Origin: Sipunculus nudus | Lineage: Eukaryota; Annelida; Sipuncula; Golfingiida; Sipunculidae | Reading direction: 5' to 3' | Assembly: GCA_026874595.1 (NCBI GenBank) | Contig: CM049310.1 | Location: forward strand, 22,794,058-22,858,057 | Length of the DNA stretch: 64,000 nt | Part shown: one piece after another, positions 22,080-32,514 of the stretch | How the letters are laid out: each line of letters starts with the position of its first letter | How positions within the stretch are numbered: position 1 is the stretch's first letter | The notes under the pieces: model-generated | Databases searched by the model: none | The model's input: only the letters and a program-made list of their open reading frames with translations | What the model was told of the DNA's origin: nothing | Program-made: the position numbers and the translations under genes

Positions 22080-22405
22080 GCCGTAGCCTGACACAAATGG
22101 CAGGGGGGGGATTTGATGGGGTAATCCCCGACGGGGGGTGGGGTGGTTGAGTTTTGAAAATCTGTATGGGTACTACTGCATTCTGGAGCATTTTATTGAT
22201 CAATGCTTATTAAGTAAAACAGTTCCTCCTTGTAGGGAGATTTGTTATTTGTCTGGCAATGGATTCATTTTCACACAGAATATCAACTTTTTTCACCGTG
22301 TGTGTGAGGGTGCAAATACCCAATAATAATAGAGTGGATGTTTTTATACCCATCATTATGTTGGGGGGCTGCGCCCCCCCCCCCCCCCCAAGGTTTCGCC
22401 GCCTA
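21805..22405. repeat. Nested repeat with GGCGGCGAAACC ends and (TA)n expansions
   Basis: ATTGGCGGCGAAACC at about 21807 faces GGTTTCGCCGCC at about 22393 in inverted orientation. Next to the left one is a GGGGGCC block, next to the right one a GGGGGGCTGCG-C16 block. Between them lie two long (TA)n tracts (about 21856-22075) and GTAGCCTGACACAAATGGCA. It may be an element inserted into the foldback transposon; no target duplication could be shown. Confidence 0.45.
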
Positions 22406-22950
22406 TGAATACATAACTGAAGTTTTATTGTAGAAAGAAAAATGTGAAGGGGAAGAATGAGCAAATTTCTCGTAAAAAGGTCTCCTTAACCCCTCCCCCA
22501 GTCATAATGAAGTGGCATGGCTGAGACCTTTTGTTGTAAGCTTCTCCCTTGAGACATAACACAAACCGACATGTTGTTTACCCTGTTCGGTATATCCGAA
22601 ATTAAATAACCCCAACCCTTGTCCTAAAAAATAAGATTTTCTGGGAAGGTAAAATACAAACAAGTGTTTCAGTTTAATTCATGTTTGGTGCACAAGGGTT
22701 CATATCACCCTTACCCTAAAACAAACTCAATACAGTTTTCCATGAACAAATAAAAATGGGATTGTTGAACCAACGCAATGAAATGGTGAACCAACGCAAT
22801 GAAAACTGCTGAAATTTATCTCAAAGCATTCGGCGCAAACACACATACAACGAAATACATACAAACAATTTAAGCTGCATCGACGCTCGGTATAAAACAG
22901 ACCACAGACATTCTTGTCCAAATGAGGGCTTAAGCTAAAGCATGGCATAC

Positions 22951-23164
22951 TTACGCGTGGCCACGCGATACTAACGCGTGGGAACGAGATAATTATCGCG
23001 TGGGAACGAGATAATTATCGCGTGGGAACGAGATAATTATCGCGTGGCCACGAGATACTATCGCGTGGGAACGAGATAATTATCGCGTGGGAACGAGATA
23101 CTATCTCGTGGGAACGAGATAATTATCGCGTGGCCACGAGATACTATCTCGTGGGAACGAGATA
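22951..23164 (-). repeat. Right palindromic-word array (ten 20-bp words)
   Basis: Mirror of the left arm: ten words such as TATCGCGTGGGAACGAGATA with spacers C or AT, 214 bp in total. Words at 22951, 23036 and 23122 have the self-complementary GGCC centre; the rest have GGGA, the complement of TCCC in the left arm. Confidence 0.85.
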
Positions 23165-23219
23165 AAAAATAATTTTGTGCATGTCCTATACGAGCCACCG
23201 TACATTAGGCCTGTAGGCC

Positions 23220-24565
23220 TTGTTTAATAACTAATGCATGGATTACCATGCAATTTTGCATGCATATTGACCATGGAGTGTTTCATCAGTTTCTGAAGAC
23301 CGGTGGCGCGTCATGTATGTTTTCTTTTTTTACGCATTATTTACTCAATTTTTGAGACCTTAAAATAAAGCAGTCAGGACGTTAAAAGGGCACAAACTGT
23401 AAGACTTAGAAACTTGTAACTGTACATCCAGGGAGATCTTTGGCAAGTCTCATTGTAAACCTGAAATTATGTCATAGTGACCTATATTTTGCGAAATACT
23501 TGCCGAAAAAAAAGATTTTGAGCACCCTGATAGCTGGATGACACAAATTGTATCCGCTAACTCTAGAATCTTCTTATGTAACGTCTAGGATAATCGTGGG
23601 CAATTCTCCATGGAAACCTGAATTAGGTCATGATAACATATATTCTGCGAGTTACTTATTCTAAGCACCCAGACAGTCGATCAGGATACAAACTTTACTG
23701 TTGGACCTAGCACCTTGTAATATGACATCCAGGGATATCCTTGTCAAGTCTCCCTTGAATCCTGAAATTGGGTCACTGTGACCTGTATTCTGTGAGCTAC
23801 CGGAAAAAATTCTTAGCACTGATAAAGTCAGATGGGCACAAATCAATACGGTTGGACCCAAAACCTTCTAACTTAAAATTCAAGGGGATCCTGGGCAAAT
23901 CTCCTTCATCACCTGAGATAAGGTAATGATGACCCATATTCTGTGATCTATGAGCAGGAAACCAAATTTTTAGGATCCAGAAGGGCACGAATCTAAAATG
24001 TTGGACCTGGAAATTTCTTTCTCAGTGTAAAGGGTGGTCATTGTAAAGTCTCCTTGGTACAAATGAAATAAGGTCATTGTGCCTTATATTCAGCAATATG
24101 TGATATGTGAAAAGCATGATTTGAGCACCCTATAAGACAGATTTGCATGATTGGTTACAATTTGACCTAGAAACGTCTAATTAGATTAAGATCCAGGGAG
24201 GTTTCTGTAAAAGTTCCTTGGAAACCTGTGACCTATATTTTGCTAGCTATGTGAAAGAACATGATTTTAGCACTCTATTATTCAAATGGGTACAAATTGT
24301 AGCAGTTGGATATAGAAACGTCTAAACTTGCAGCTATAGGGAGTTCCTTGAAACCCTAGATAAGATCACTGTCACCTATTTTCTATGGATTACGAACAAA
24401 AAGCATAATTTGAGCACTCTGAAAGTCATTCAACCCATTGTTCAAGATTCCTTTTCAAATACATTTCACCAGATCATATCATCAGTTAATGCATGCGTCT
24501 CCTGTATGTCAAATTCAGCTGAGCGTCATGGCCCATGGGTAAATTGTTACTTGTTTAATTCTGTG
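23220..24565 (+). repeat. Diverged family D relative with about 145-bp units
   Basis: The left part matches family D (TGACCATGGAGTGTTTCATC, then ACCGGTGGCGCG). It then becomes about seven degenerate units of 137-167 bp sharing TTGGACCTAGxACCTTgTAA, CCAGGGAgATC, TCTCCxTGGAAACCTGAAAT and GTGACCTATATTCTGCGAGC. The right end has TTCAGCTGAGCGTCATGGCC-CATGGGT, matching the family D 3' end at 19085-19115. No coding sequence. Confidence 0.65.
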
Positions 24566-27500
24566 GGTAGCGATTCATGTCTAGACGGTTCCTATAGTAT
24601 TCCATTGTATATTGTAGACATCAATGGCAACACGCCTGCTGATTTGCTTTTTCTCATGATTTGCTCTCTGGAGGCGCACCAATTTTAGTATTTATGTAAG
24701 TAATGACAAGCCAGATAATTCTGCAAGCGTATATAAGCCACGGATAATAGAACTCTTTACAAACGCCTGGGTCAGCGTGCCATTTATGTGTAGTCTGCGG
24801 TCCCGAGGCAGATACCTCTGTGACGGACTTCAGAGTGGATATCGTAATCACCAACGGACTAGTAGTACTGTGTTCTGCCGTGAGTGTGTCCAGTAACAGG
24901 CCAAGACAATATACGCGAAACGAGAGTGGTACTGAATATTGTTGTGCGGGGGCATATTCAGATACTTGTATAATGCTAGATGAATCAAGCAGACATCTGT
25001 TGTGAAAGAAATTTCTTCAGTAATCCTACAGAGGAGGCTGTGAGCCTATCTGTCAGTGTTTTCTGGACTTTGCCTTGAGGGGCGAATGCGTACTTCAGGG
25101 AGAAACTGTTTTTATTTGTAGCGGGAATCGCTGGCGAATCCCTGTGTATGTACACAATGTGAGCTGACCATGTGAGGAGCTGACATTCTGATGTCACGTG
25201 AGCGCGTCGGTCATGTGATCGGGAGACGTGTATACATGTGAATTTTTATGTATTGCGAACATAGAGGATAAACAGGACTTAGTGATTTTGTTTGCGTATG
25301 TGGTCTCCTGTGATTTATGTGTGGATCCAGAGAAATGTAAATGTAATTTTAATAGATTGTCCACATAAAGAATCTAATTGCACGCTCTAGAAGTGTTTTG
25401 TGTATTGTACTTGGTCAGTCAAGCACTGTTTAATTAGATCAGTACCTACTCATCCAGAGGTGAGTGGAAATTGTTTAAAAGAACGCGCTGTCAACATGAG
25501 GCCTTGTGCGAACATGCACTAACCTCATCAATTAGTGCAGGTGATTTTTCTTTGTATCAACAGATGTTAGACAAGACTTTCCACCACTCTTTGGTGTATA
25601 TATAGGTAGTTGTATTTGAAAACAAATTCTGTTTATCTTATTTGTTCACGGACTTTGGTGTAAACTTTGGTGATTGTGAAAAGAAATCATATAACTTGTA
25701 CATGAAATTATTTTGCATTGAACCTCAGATCTCTGACCTATAAATATGAGAAGCATGGAATAATCATCAGTATAGTTACTGAATGATCACTAGCCATTGA
25801 AGTCAACAGCAGTAGCCTATCCAAGGAGGACTAAAATATGCCCCCAAGACTATGTAGTATGCACACCAGACAGATAACCAGAAGCCAGAGAATCAGATGG
25901 TGATGTGTGAAGCGCTACAACTGGTGCAAGGGAACCATTTCAAGTAACTTTGACATAACGACACCTTATTGAAACCACAGCCATGCAACAGATCATACAC
26001 CAATCACAGCTGCGAAATGCCTTCTCTCCTGAAGACATGTTAAATATAAACCACTGCTCGCACTGAATTATCAGATGAAGCAAAGGTAAACAAACCAGAC
26101 CTTGATGTTGTGAAAAAGACTATAAGGAATAACCCTCAATTTATAGGCAATCTCCTGCCTAGGCCTATATGGCCTCATAATATAACGAAATCTTTCGTAT
26201 TTATGAAATATGTAATTACGATCTGGACAGATGGAATGATTACTTGTATATGAGATGCCACCTTCTTCAGCTCATATTTTGTTTATATTTTCAAGTATGC
26301 TCATCAGCAATAAGGAAGGCACTGAGGCATTTGTTAATCAAATTTAAGTAATTGGGGTAATTCAGCCGAAACGTATCCTGGAGCTGAAACATTTTTTTAG
26401 AATACCAGTTTACCCTTCTGCTAATTAACACCAATCATTGCTAATTTTAACTATAAATTATTCTTCACAATTTTATGAGAGAGATCGGAAAGAAAACGGT
26501 TTCATTTATTTTCCAAAAGTCAGTACATGCACATGCTCTTTATCTTGAGTATATCCGGGAGTTTATTATCAGTTATACAAGACTATTGTGGTAAAACCTT
26601 AATAAACTTGTATTTCATTTTTTATACGCTGTTTTCATTTTATTTTCGGGACGCAGAAATCATGTCAGATTCGTCTGTTAAACTAAGCAATCATCTTTAA
26701 TATATCAGTAATTAATCACACATTTATAACAGAGATATCGTAACTCACCCTATCATACTCGTTTATCCCTATCGCTTTGCAAATGTTGAAACGGGTTCTA
26801 ACCATTTTTGGATTCATTCAAAGATATCACAGAAATTTCATCACTATTACACATTTAAAAAAAGTGCACACAACAGACATATGACGTCTGAGCCCAGCAA
26901 GCATATATATATAGGCTGTCCTTCACTGTACTGTGCTCAATGATAGTGGTTGCTTGATCAGATTGGCATTTCTATATAGATAAAAAAGTAAGGATATACT
27001 TACATGTCCTTCATGTAACAATTTTTTTCATTTTTATTTAAACTGACAAGTTACAGGAACCACGGCAGTATTAGCCCCTGGGGCCAACAACATTATGAGA
27101 GATACATCGAAAAACACTAAATTTTAGGCATATATATTAACATAAATTTATTGATAGGGAATAAGCTACTGGTTTATCTCAATACTCTCACCTCATATTT
27201 GATACACCAGAGAATGCTATACTGGAGTTTCATGCCTTTTACCTGAAGTTGCATTTGAACAACACAGATTTTGATAAACTGATGGTTCACTGAGATATAA
27301 TTAGGTTTATGTTTTTTTTAACCGTTGGGTTAGGACTATGATAATGTCTTCCTTTTATCCATTTGGTCCTAAATGCAAAAAGATTTAGAGCAATATATCC
27401 ATGCATGCTCCAACTGCATGCTAATTCCCGTAAACAACCACTACCACTTTGCACGGGGGGGGGGGGGGGGGGGGGCTTAATTAAAAATTGTAAAAAAAAA

Positions 27501-30240
27501 TGTTTCCAATCGTTTTTCACCTTGCCTCACAAACTGGAACGGTAAGAACAAAACGTCCCCCCCCCCCCCCCCCGTTTCTTAACGTACATTTCCCCCTTCG
27601 TCATAGTTTTCATAGTTCACTGTGTAAGGAAAACTCTTTTTTAAAGATTATCTTTATAATTTTATCTCCATAAATTTCACTTCATGGTCAATCTTATAAG
27701 ATCAATATTATTCTGTGCAATAATTTTCTAGCCATAGTCACCGGCTAGACGGGTTTTGTCAGGAGGGCCCACGCAGTAGTAAACTATATATAAAGACGCT
27801 GACAATATCTATATATTATGCTTCAAATTGACTTACTTTTGGAAATTCAATCAATATCAGTTTATATTTTATGTAAAGTGTCCTCGTATTTACATACCGC
27901 TATATCCGAGTGTTTTGCGAACTGATTTGTTGACACTTTTCAATTTATTTAATTAACAAAAAAAAGCATGTGCAAATGAAAGAGATTGAACAATTAAGGC
28001 AGGTTAAGTGCATTCAATGATTTTTATAAAATCATCATTTGTAGTCTGCTTCACTAATTTCCCTGAGACAGCCCTCAATAGCGTGAAACCGACGTGATCT
28101 GCAAGGACTGGGGGCGTTTAAACCCTGTAAATCAAGGGGATATACCAGCTGCCCGGGTTGGCCTATTGTGCGGAGAGGTACAATATGCATGACAATGCTT
28201 GTCAAATTTTTCACATCAATCGGCAACAATACCACAAGTATTAATGAAAAGAACGTTCATTTTGCGTGCCAGGAAATGGACCGAAGGGGTTAATAGACTG
28301 TCATGATCTTAGCGTTTTAAACACAGATGGGCTGTAATGTGAGCAGGTGTGAGGGAATGCCATGCACGTGGGTCACCAGGTGACGGAACGCGGGGCAGGC
28401 GCGTGCAAGCTCTCGTAAATGAGACTATTTTACCTTCTTTGAGAGTTAGATTCAATATTTTTTATTGAAGGATTCCTGCGCCCTGATTTAATTTATTTAT
28501 ATATGATTTATTCGAATTTAAAAACTGTTTTAGGAATATACAAAGCAAATACATTGAATGAAAAAAATGGTCAAACTTCAGTGGTAAGAAATTAAGTTAA
28601 GAAAGTGAACAAAACATTTTTTTTTATAATATTTGCAGTAAAATAATTATTTTAAAAATAACCATGAATTAAAAAAGATATATACATACTGCAAGATACA
28701 CAGGCAAAAGATGTCAATTAATGTTTAACTGAAATGTTGTTTATAATATGCTTAGGGGTACTATTGACAAGATATATAAAAATGAAAGTCTTATTTATCT
28801 TAAGTAAACAGTTTACAGTCCATTTAAATTACAAAGAAAAAACATATTTCGGTTTGGCCGTTCAGATGCTATGTAAAACTCATAAATAAGATTTGTTTAT
28901 ATGTAGATGCAAAATTAATAAATTAAACGTACGAAAATTCTAATAAAAATAAAAAAAACTATTAATATCTCCTTCGTTAAGTTGCAAACTAATAAGACTT
29001 AAATATTCCGTAATATGAAAAATTAAAAAAAATAACGTCTTTAGTAAGGATTTCATGTTACTTCATCTTTCCAAGGTTGCCTTTTTCGTTGTTGACTAGA
29101 CTCTAGAATCACTAAGAAAATATTTACAGAGCAGTCTGTCTGGTTTATTTTGTTACGTACATTGTAACACGTGTCAAAACGTGTGATCTACAAAATTTAA
29201 ATATGAAAATATCTTTGTGATTAAATTATTAATACTGATAGGATTATAACTGCAAATAAAATAAGAACTCCAGTATAATAATAATAATAATAATAATTAT
29301 AATAATAATAATAATTCTTATTATTATAAAATAAGCAAAGTAGCCAACATCGGCATTTCAGTCCAGTAGAATGCAATATCATGATGAGAAAAGGCCTATC
29401 CATAAGCCTTGAATGCGATTTGTAATTCAATCATTTTCTATATGTTTTATTTTCTATAAGTTTTTTAAGTTTGTAGAAGAAATAGCGTTTGGTAGAAAAC
29501 GAAATTAAAAATAAATTAATATATACATAGGCCCTATATATGTTTTAAATTGGTCATTTTGTAAAAAAAAGTAGGCCTATGCATAATATGTATATATATA
29601 ATATTTAAACATATACATATATGGCATGTTGTATCGATTATAATAAAAATAATAACAAAATAACAGACATTGATAGTATCATTGTCATAAGAAACTGCAT
29701 TTTTTTCTAATTGTTTCTTTAAAAAAGATATTATATAGGCCTAGTGTGAAAAGGAACGATAAATTATAAATAGGCGTTTAAATTAATGCATGCCTTATTT
29801 TTGCTTTATGTAAATACGCAAGCACGACATAATATAACTACAGTCTTTGTTTATACTGTCAGTACAGAGTGTCCCAGCTGATGACACTCGTCATCGAGGG
29901 GTCGAACGCTTGGTTAGTGTCTTTGTTTGAGTCTTGAAGGGGTTGTCCCAGGAGAACAAAGTTTGATACCACCCTCTATCACCCTTCACTAGGCCCTTTG
30001 TTACGATTGGGTCTTTAAATGTCATGTGGGATTGTTTTGGTTAGCTATTGGATAGTCGCCCCTGAACATGTATAACTAGAATTCACCTTATTTCTACCTT
30101 ATACCGTAGATGTCTTTTGGAAAATATTTCATTTTAATGATTTTTAAATGTGACGGCTTAAGCGCAGAAGAAGACTCTATCCACTTCAAATTATCAACAT
30201 GATATAGTCGCCCGAAGGTCGTGGAAACGCCTAGGCCGTG
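24566..30240. other. Intergenic DNA upstream of the E2F gene, mostly without recognisable features
   Basis: AT-rich, with no frame resembling a conserved exon. Notable points: a CACGTG E-box at 25195-25200 inside a locally CpG-rich stretch (25190-25240); a G21 run (27455-27475) facing a C17 run (27557-27573); and an (AAT)n/(TTA)n microsatellite around 29278-29328. Short ORFs here show no domain or spliced continuation. Confidence 0.5.
29278..29328. repeat. (AAT)n microsatellite
   Basis: Repeated ATA/AAT triplets with a small inverted TTA part at the right. A predicted peptide of Asn/Tyr runs over it is an artefact. Confidence 0.85.
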
Positions 30241-30250
30241 ACCTCTTGCG

Positions 30251-30290
30251 TGATGTCACATCGCGGGAAATACAAGTTCGCGCCATTTTA
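30251..30290 (+). promoter_or_regulatory. E2F promoter: paired E2F-like sites, CRE-like site and YY1-like motif
   Basis: Within 40 bp there are TGATGTCA (30251-30258, one base from a CRE), GCGGGAAA (30263-30270, exact inverse of the E2F consensus TTTCCCGC), TTCGCGCC (30277-30284, E2F-like) and CGCCATTTT (YY1-like core on the other strand). The cluster lies about 300 bp before the first in-frame ATG. E2F sites in an activator-E2F promoter are known from vertebrate E2F1 autoregulation. Binding here is inferred. Confidence 0.65.
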
Positions 30291-30315
30291 GAAGATGCTT
30301 TGTTATCCATTCATA

Positions 30316-30351
30316 ATGGAGCCCAGCCTCAAAATAAACAGTGCACGGTAG
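30316..30351 (+). other. Upstream ORF 1 in the E2F 5' leader
   Basis: ATG GAG CCC ... CGG TAG, 11 codons, ending 229 nt before the presumed start. It matters only if transcription begins upstream of 30316, which the promoter motifs at 30251-30290 suggest. Confidence 0.4.
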
Positions 30352-30531
30352 CGCTGTAATCTGCAATCATCTGCCGTTGGAGGGAATCGTTTGCACTGCT
30401 TATCCCACTTAAACAATAGAGGAGAAATTAATCTTCATCTTCAAATAAATATTGAATTTGTTGCATCGGCCAGAGCGGAGCACTAGAACTTTTTATTCAG
30501 CGACTATAACGCCGGAGGAACAGGAAACCAT

Positions 30532-30546
30532 ATGTGGCGATTGTAG
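30532..30546 (+). other. Upstream ORF 2 in the E2F 5' leader
   Basis: ATG TGG CGA TTG TAG: four codons and a stop, 34 nt before the main ATG and in another frame. Such minimal uORFs can lower translation of the main frame. The effect here is inferred. Confidence 0.4.
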
Positions 30547-30580
30547 CTGTCAAGAGACGGTCGTGGGAGAAAATTTTGCG

Positions 30581-30841
30581 ATGCCGCGAGGTGCGCCAGT
30601 GATGAGTGCCGCAGGTGCTCGTGCGGTAATCCTTCAAAACAAAATAAGCACAAGTGGTGCTGTGGCACAGTCCCTGAGCTCCCCACAGCAAGTTTTTTAC
30701 ATTCCAAATGTGTACACAGTGAAAGACCAAGATGGACAGACGATCGCCCTGGTGGACCCACCCTCTTGTCACAGCGCGAGCACGACGCCGCTCGGTCCTG
30801 ACAACAGCATCAACAGACCGTCACCAGCCGGCAAACCACAG
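30581..30841 (+). CDS. E2F exon 1: N-terminal region
   Basis: 87 codons from ATG to a CAG|GTAATT donor, phase 0. The open frame runs upstream to 30452, but the first in-frame ATG is at 30581 (G at -3). An in-frame second ATG follows at codon 8. The sequence begins MPRGAPVMSAAGARAVILQN and ends with a Ser/Pro-rich PSPAGKPQ; it has no domain. A low-complexity N-terminus before the cyclin motif is normal for E2F1-3. Start choice is moderately sure. Confidence 0.82.
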
Positions 30842-31377
30842 GTAATTAAATTAATCATTTTACTTAAATATTAATTATTGCATTATTTTGATATTCAGTT
30901 CCGTGGCGGAACAGCTGTACTTTTTATTTGTTGATGTGTGCATCATCAGAATGACATTCACAGGATGAGCCACGTACAACTTTCACTTGCTATAAAATGG
31001 AGTCGCCGTAAATTGTTGTTTCAGATATCTTGACCTTTCTTAAAATTCTGTTTATTGCATCCTCTTGTTTGCATCTTGCATCTTTAATTTTACGATTTTC
31101 GACATTGTCACTTTTATGTTTTTTGTCTGTATTTGACACTGACACTTTAGTTTAAATGTCCTCTTCAGCTGACTCGCTTCCTTGTTTTAGCCTGGTTTCA
31201 GATCATGTCTATCCAGTATACAAAATGCTTTAAATGACTATTGTATTCTTAGCATTATATTTTATTTACAGTTTTATGATGTCATTTAAAAAAGGCTTTA
31301 TGTAAACTTTTCTGTGACATTTATCAACGTGGATGGTTTTATTAACTTAATCATTCCTGTGAAGTGTGAGGGGCCTA

Positions 31378-32030
31378 AAGGCCTGTTCACACTGAACGCT
31401 GCCCTGCACTGTAGTACTCCATATAATGTTATGTACATGCAAATACACTAGGGTGTCCACACCAAATAGTGCACTGTGCAGCTCTGCCAAGCAAAGTTTT
31501 TTTTTTTAAAGATTTTTTTGGTAGAGGTAACCACCTCCATTTTTTTTAATGCTTCCTTAACTAAGTATATACATCTGCAGAATTCCATTCCGGTTTCGGA
31601 CTATGTGACAGGGGCTTACACACATTTTTCTGGTGTCAACCAGGCTCGGTGAATCACTCCTGCAGGTCCTGGGTGTATCTCATCCCCATTGCTGGGTCAT
31701 AACACCAAGGAACCCCCGCACTCGTTTATGAGTGAAACACTACTGTTGAGTACAGTCTCCCCATTAAGCCTGCAGATCGCTCACCCTGGGTGGGGGCAGA
31801 CTGTGAAAAATCTCGCAGGCTCGGCTGAGATTCGAACTTACAATCTCCCAGCTTTGAGCCCTGTGCTCTACCCCTGAGTCACAGAAGCCTGCAAAGCAAA
31901 ATTGATAAAAGCTCAACTCTCCGCTTTGCAGCACTGCAAAAATGTCCAGCCGTTTATACAGTATAGTGTATGCAGTGCTGCGCAGCACCACACAGTGCTG
32001 CAAAGTGCAACATTCGGTTTGGCCAGGCTT
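31378..32030. mobile_element. MITE copy 1, interrupted by a SINE
   Basis: Left end AAGGCCTGTTCACACTGAAC and right end TTCGGTTTGGCCAGGCTT are imperfect inverted repeats. The same element recurs uninterrupted at 32294-32514. Without the SINE it would be about 250 bp. The interior has GC-rich GCAGTGCTGCGCAGCAC-like hairpins. No coding capacity. Confidence 0.6.
31497..31890 (-). mobile_element. tRNA-derived SINE with target duplication GCAAAG
   Basis: On the minus strand it starts GGCTTCTGTGACTCAGGGGT-AGAGC, which resembles a tRNA A box. It continues to AGTTCGAATCTCAGC, a B-box match, then an unidentified body, and ends in poly(A), seen here as a T run at 31497. GCAAAG flanks both sides (31491-31496 and 31891-31896). 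About 394 bp. It sits inside the MITE at 31378-32030. Confidence 0.82.
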
Positions 32031-32293
32031 ATAGAATCAATTCAATCATATCTTTTCCTTCTCTTCAATTCTTTATGCAATTAGCAGGCATGAGCTTTTT
32101 CCGCGGAATCGCAGAATTCTGCGATTTTTTAGAAAAAATCTGATGGTTCCCTAAGATAAGTCAAGATTTGTAATAAAATTTTGGTCAATTAGGCCACCCA
32201 CAACTCACGGAACTGAAGCCAATCAAAGCTCCTCCTTGAATTAGGCACATGGTAAAACCCAGACATTCTTGGAAAAACTTGAAATTTGAAATT

Positions 32294-32514
32294 AAGGCCT
32301 GTTTGCACTGAACGCTGTGCGGCGCTACGCTGCAGATAATGTTGAGTACATGCAAATACACTTGGGTGCACACACCAAACACAACACTGCGCCACACCGC
32401 AAAGCAGGGCTTTCCCTGCTAGCAGTGCCGAAAAAATGTCCAGCTGTTTATTCAGTATAGAGATCGCAGCACAGCGCTGCTAAGCTCAGTGCAGTGTTCG
32501 ATGTGGTCGGGTCT
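32294..32514. mobile_element. MITE copy 2, uninterrupted
   Basis: Starts AAGGCCTGTTTGCACTGAAC and ends CGATGTGGTCGGGTCTT, with the same internal order as copy 1 (CATGCAAATACACT, AAAAATGTCCAGC, TTTATxCAGTATAG). 221 bp. The termini are imperfect inverted repeats. Confidence 0.6.

Larger units (their letters stand above)
21295..23203. mobile_element. Foldback/TIR transposon with palindromic-word arms, 4-bp ATTA target duplication
   Basis: Ends are GTACGGTAGCTCGTATAGGA (left) and TCCTATACGAGCCACCGTAC (right), near-perfect inverted repeats that continue through GACATGCACAAAATTATT into long arms. ATTA flanks both sides (21291-21294 and 23204-23207), and the related locus at 7584 carries one ATTA with continuous flanks. 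Each arm is an array of ten 20-bp palindromic words. The 1.4 kb interior has AT microsatellites, G and C runs, and no transposase. It is non-autonomous; the superfamily is not identified. Confidence 0.85.

Noticed and set aside
21333-23164. CRISPR-like reading of the regular 20-bp words
   Set aside because: Spacers are only 1-2 bp, the words are palindromic and lie in inverted arms of a transposon, and the DNA is eukaryotic.
24410-24688. 92-codon open frame on the plus strand
   Set aside because: It overlaps the 3' end of the diverged family D repeat (CAGCTGAGCGTCATGG) and has no domain.
30452-30580. Possible E2F start upstream of 30581 at a TTG codon
   Set aside because: The open frame begins with TTG. 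A normal in-frame ATG at 30581 is available, and non-ATG initiation cannot be supported from sequence alone.
31820-31890. Functional tRNA gene on the minus strand
   Set aside because: A and B boxes are present, but the stems do not form a full cloverleaf by eye, and the segment is the head of a 394-bp SINE with a poly(A) tail and target duplication.
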